From assembly GCA_964404745.1 (NCBI GenBank), contig CAYOLG010000012.1:1-64000 (forward strand): 64,000 nt of DNA. The letters are read 5' to 3'. Below, piece after piece: positions 62,315-64,000 of the stretch. The translations under genes and the position numbers were made by a program. The notes beneath the pieces are model-generated. The model saw nothing but the letters and a program-made list of their open reading frames with translations, was not told the origin of the DNA and ran no database searches. This DNA is from Pelagisphaera sp964404745 (lineage in GTDB: Bacteria; Verrucomicrobiota; Verrucomicrobiia; Opitutales; Opitutaceae). The first letter of the stretch is position 1. Each line of letters begins with the position of its first letter.

Positions 62315-62510
62315 AACGTTCCAATCACGCTAACTTGTCCGCCAATTAAATCCAGCATTCCTTACCACAATCTGTACGAGTCCTTGTCCAATTTGGATTC
62401 AATGATTGGATGAGCAACAAACCGCATTTACAACTGTCCCAGAACCGTCTATTTTCGCAGCCAAACAACGAATCCAATAGCCATGACTATTGCGTAGATA
62501 ACTTTCAGGT

Positions 62511-63110
62511 ATGAATCGGTCCAATAAACTCGTGAAAAACGGCGCCGCGGTCCTTGGGATCAGTCTCCTCGCCTTCCAATGGGGATGCGCAGGACCAGCA
62601 GCTTCCAAGACAGTAAAAGGCGCCGGCACCGGCGCCGCAATCGGAGCCGTTGGCGGGCTAATCACCGGTCAAGATATGGGTGGTGTCGCGGCTGCCGCGG
62701 CAGCAGGCGGCGCGGTAGGGGCAGCGATTGGCGCCGTTCAGGAAAGCAAGGAACGCAAGCGACAAGACACACTTGCCCAGCAACGGGCCTACAACCAAGC
62801 TATTGCCATGCAAAAACGGGCGATCGAAAAAGAAAAGGCGGCCCTGCAGGAAGAGCTGGAAATCGCCGAGGGATTTCGGATTTCCGATGCTGAGCTAGAA
62901 GAGATGTCAGGAAGGGCAGAGACCGCGGAAGACCGACTGAAAGCCCTTCAAGCGCGCAGACAAGCGGCGATCGACCGGAAAAAAGCGTTGGATGAAATGG
63001 TTCAGCGTGAAAAAGATGCCCTCGCCGAGATCGACCGATTGGAAAAGGAGCTCGCCGCCTTGGAAGCCCAGAATGACGCCCTGGCCGAGCAAACGGAATC
63101 TGAGCTTTAG
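62511..63110 (+). CDS. Glycine-zipper lipoprotein with coiled-coil tail
   Basis: A 199-aa lipoprotein. Seen: a signal peptide with lipobox FQWGC (Cys about residue 26); a glycine-zipper segment (GAGTGAAIGAVGGLITG and AAAAGGAVGAAIGAV, about residues 36-75); and a long charged coiled-coil (about 80-199) rich in E, K, A. Glycine zippers of this type insert in or span the outer membrane. Divergent from the channel operon and followed after 50 bases by another lipoprotein gene. A contribution of this pair to the envelope complex of this locus is an inference from position only. Confidence 0.85.
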   Translation: MNRSNKLVKNGAAVLGISLLAFQWGCAGPAASKTVKGAGTGAAIGAVGGLITGQDMGGVAAAAAAGGAVGAAIGAVQESKERKRQDTLAQQRAYNQAIAMQKRAIEKEKAALQEELEIAEGFRISDAELEEMSGRAETAEDRLKALQARRQAAIDRKKALDEMVQREKDALAEIDRLEKELAALEAQNDALAEQTESEL

Positions 63111-63159
63111 ACAAGTATCTGCCATTGTCTTAAAACCTGTGCTGTGACCTAATCTTGAA

Positions 63160-63930
63160 ATGACCTCCTCGAAAGCCAGATCATTTTTTGCCTTGGGGGC
63201 GACTATGCTTGTTCTATTGTCTGGCTGCAATACGACCTACGAAATGGAGGTCGACGCCATTTCCAATCCAGCAATAACGGACGCCGAGTCCTACATAATC
63301 ATACCCCGAGACCCAGAGACTGACACCAACGATTTGCGCTACAAGGAAACCGTAGATTACATCAAGACCGCCCTTTCTGGGAAAGGCTTGTACGAAGCTC
63401 TCAATGCCGAGGAAGCGGATATGGTAGTCGAAATCGACTACGGCATGGAGCCTCCGCGGCAAGAATACCGGGTCGTCGAAGAGCCCGTCTTCGCCACCAT
63501 TCAACATCCAGACACAATTCAGCAAGTCGCCCAAACCGACCCTAAGACCGGCCGAACTATCGTTTACAATGTACGTGTTCCCGGGCAACGCTCCCGAGAG
63601 CTGATCGGCTACGAGGAGCGGCTAAAGTCTGTTGTCGTAAACGAAAAATATCTCGAGCTGACCGCCAAGGAGAACACGCTGACAACATCAACGGATATCC
63701 CCCCACAAGAGATTTGGAGCGTTCAAGTTCGAAACTACGACGAAAACAACGATCTCAGAGAGTACATTCCCATCATGGCCGCTTCCGTCGCCGACTACGT
63801 GGGCGAAGACACGGGATCGAACCACAATATTCGGCTGAAGGAAAAGGATGACGTGGTTCAATTTATCAAAAAAGGCATCTTGCAAAAACCGGCTCCAAGA
63901 CCCGCCGTAAACGCCACCAACGAGGGATAG
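63160..63930 (+). CDS. Lipoprotein, DUF4136-like
   Basis: A 256-aa lipoprotein. Seen: signal peptide and lipobox LLSGC (Cys about residue 23); an N-terminal alpha/beta part (YIIIPRDPETD, then KTALSGKGLYEALNAEEADMVVEIDYG) that reads like DUF4136, a family of outer-membrane-anchored proteins of unknown role; and a variable C-terminus. The match to DUF4136 is by pattern and not certain. It lies 50 bases after the glycine-zipper lipoprotein gene and is probably in the same transcript. The last 70 bases of the window after it hold nothing I can assign. Confidence 0.75.
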   Translation: MTSSKARSFFALGATMLVLLSGCNTTYEMEVDAISNPAITDAESYIIIPRDPETDTNDLRYKETVDYIKTALSGKGLYEALNAEEADMVVEIDYGMEPPRQEYRVVEEPVFATIQHPDTIQQVAQTDPKTGRTIVYNVRVPGQRSRELIGYEERLKSVVVNEKYLELTAKENTLTTSTDIPPQEIWSVQVRNYDENNDLREYIPIMAASVADYVGEDTGSNHNIRLKEKDDVVQFIKKGILQKPAPRPAVNATNEG

Positions 63931-64000
63931 TCGCTTGTACGGGACCCGAAAAATCGGTTATCCGCCTAGTGTTTCGCCCTCAATTTTAGCTCGATAACCA

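Overview
The window looks like chromosomal DNA from a Gram-negative (diderm) member of the Verrucomicrobiota, most likely the class Opitutia (Opitutales/Puniceicoccales type). This is inferred from gene content, not from a search. The pointers are a TolC-dependent type I secretion set, lipoproteins, a pseudopilin of the kind common in that phylum, a McsA-McsB-ClpC operon in a diderm, a methanosarcinal-type SerC, and an S8 protease carrying two copies of a repeat I associate with Verrucomicrobiota. Most of the window is core, densely packed and without mobile elements or CRISPR. One tRNA (Val, GAC) is present.

Layout. 1-850: mostly non-coding with short palindromes. 0.85-5 kb: a secreted peroxiredoxin-like protein, then a minus-strand run obgE - stand-alone GspE N-domain protein - GspE/PilB ATPase. 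5-9.2 kb: a 1399-aa secreted subtilase. 9.4-13.6 kb: mcsA-mcsB-clpC, ended by a good terminator. 13.6-14.3 kb: an intergenic region with a 36-bp near-perfect LacI-type palindrome. 14.3-21.5 kb: ilvE, a pseudopilin, nth, gcvP, an esterase and a DUF445 protein. 21.7-23.2 kb: two NarL-type regulators, the second frameshifted. 23.4-28.3 kb: rpsO, pnp, surE, serC. 28.2-31.3 kb: a GlcD-like oxidase and murJ. 31.5-33.7 kb: a Pta split into its catalytic and BioD-like/DRTGG parts. 33.8-35.1 kb: two envelope proteins of unknown function. 35.1-44.2 kb: two convergent operons that look like lipid and glycan synthesis (prenyl synthase, GT2, an alpha-oxoamine synthase, then recN, an SDR, a diglyceride-glycosyltransferase-like enzyme and two GT-B enzymes). 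44.4-51.2 kb: tRNA-Val, hrpB, typA, an exonuclease and cysQ.

52-63.9 kb is the most interesting region. A type I secretion operon (TolC, a receiver-PAS protein, a LapB-like ABC transporter with a C39-like domain, HlyD) converges on a tightly overlapping operon encoding a MotA/TolQ/ExbB-like channel protein, a degenerate Hsp70-like protein and two paralogous von Willebrand A proteins with MotB/TolR-like N-terminal anchors. Two lipoprotein genes diverge from it. The combination recalls the SiiAB proton channel that accompanies the Salmonella SPI-4 type I secretion system, but the vWA and Hsp70 parts are different, and no giant adhesin substrate lies in the window. It is my candidate for a poorly described system.

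Throughout, start codons were re-chosen from family alignment knowledge, RBS and signal peptides. Shine-Dalgarno sites are generally weak here, so starts are less certain than stops.
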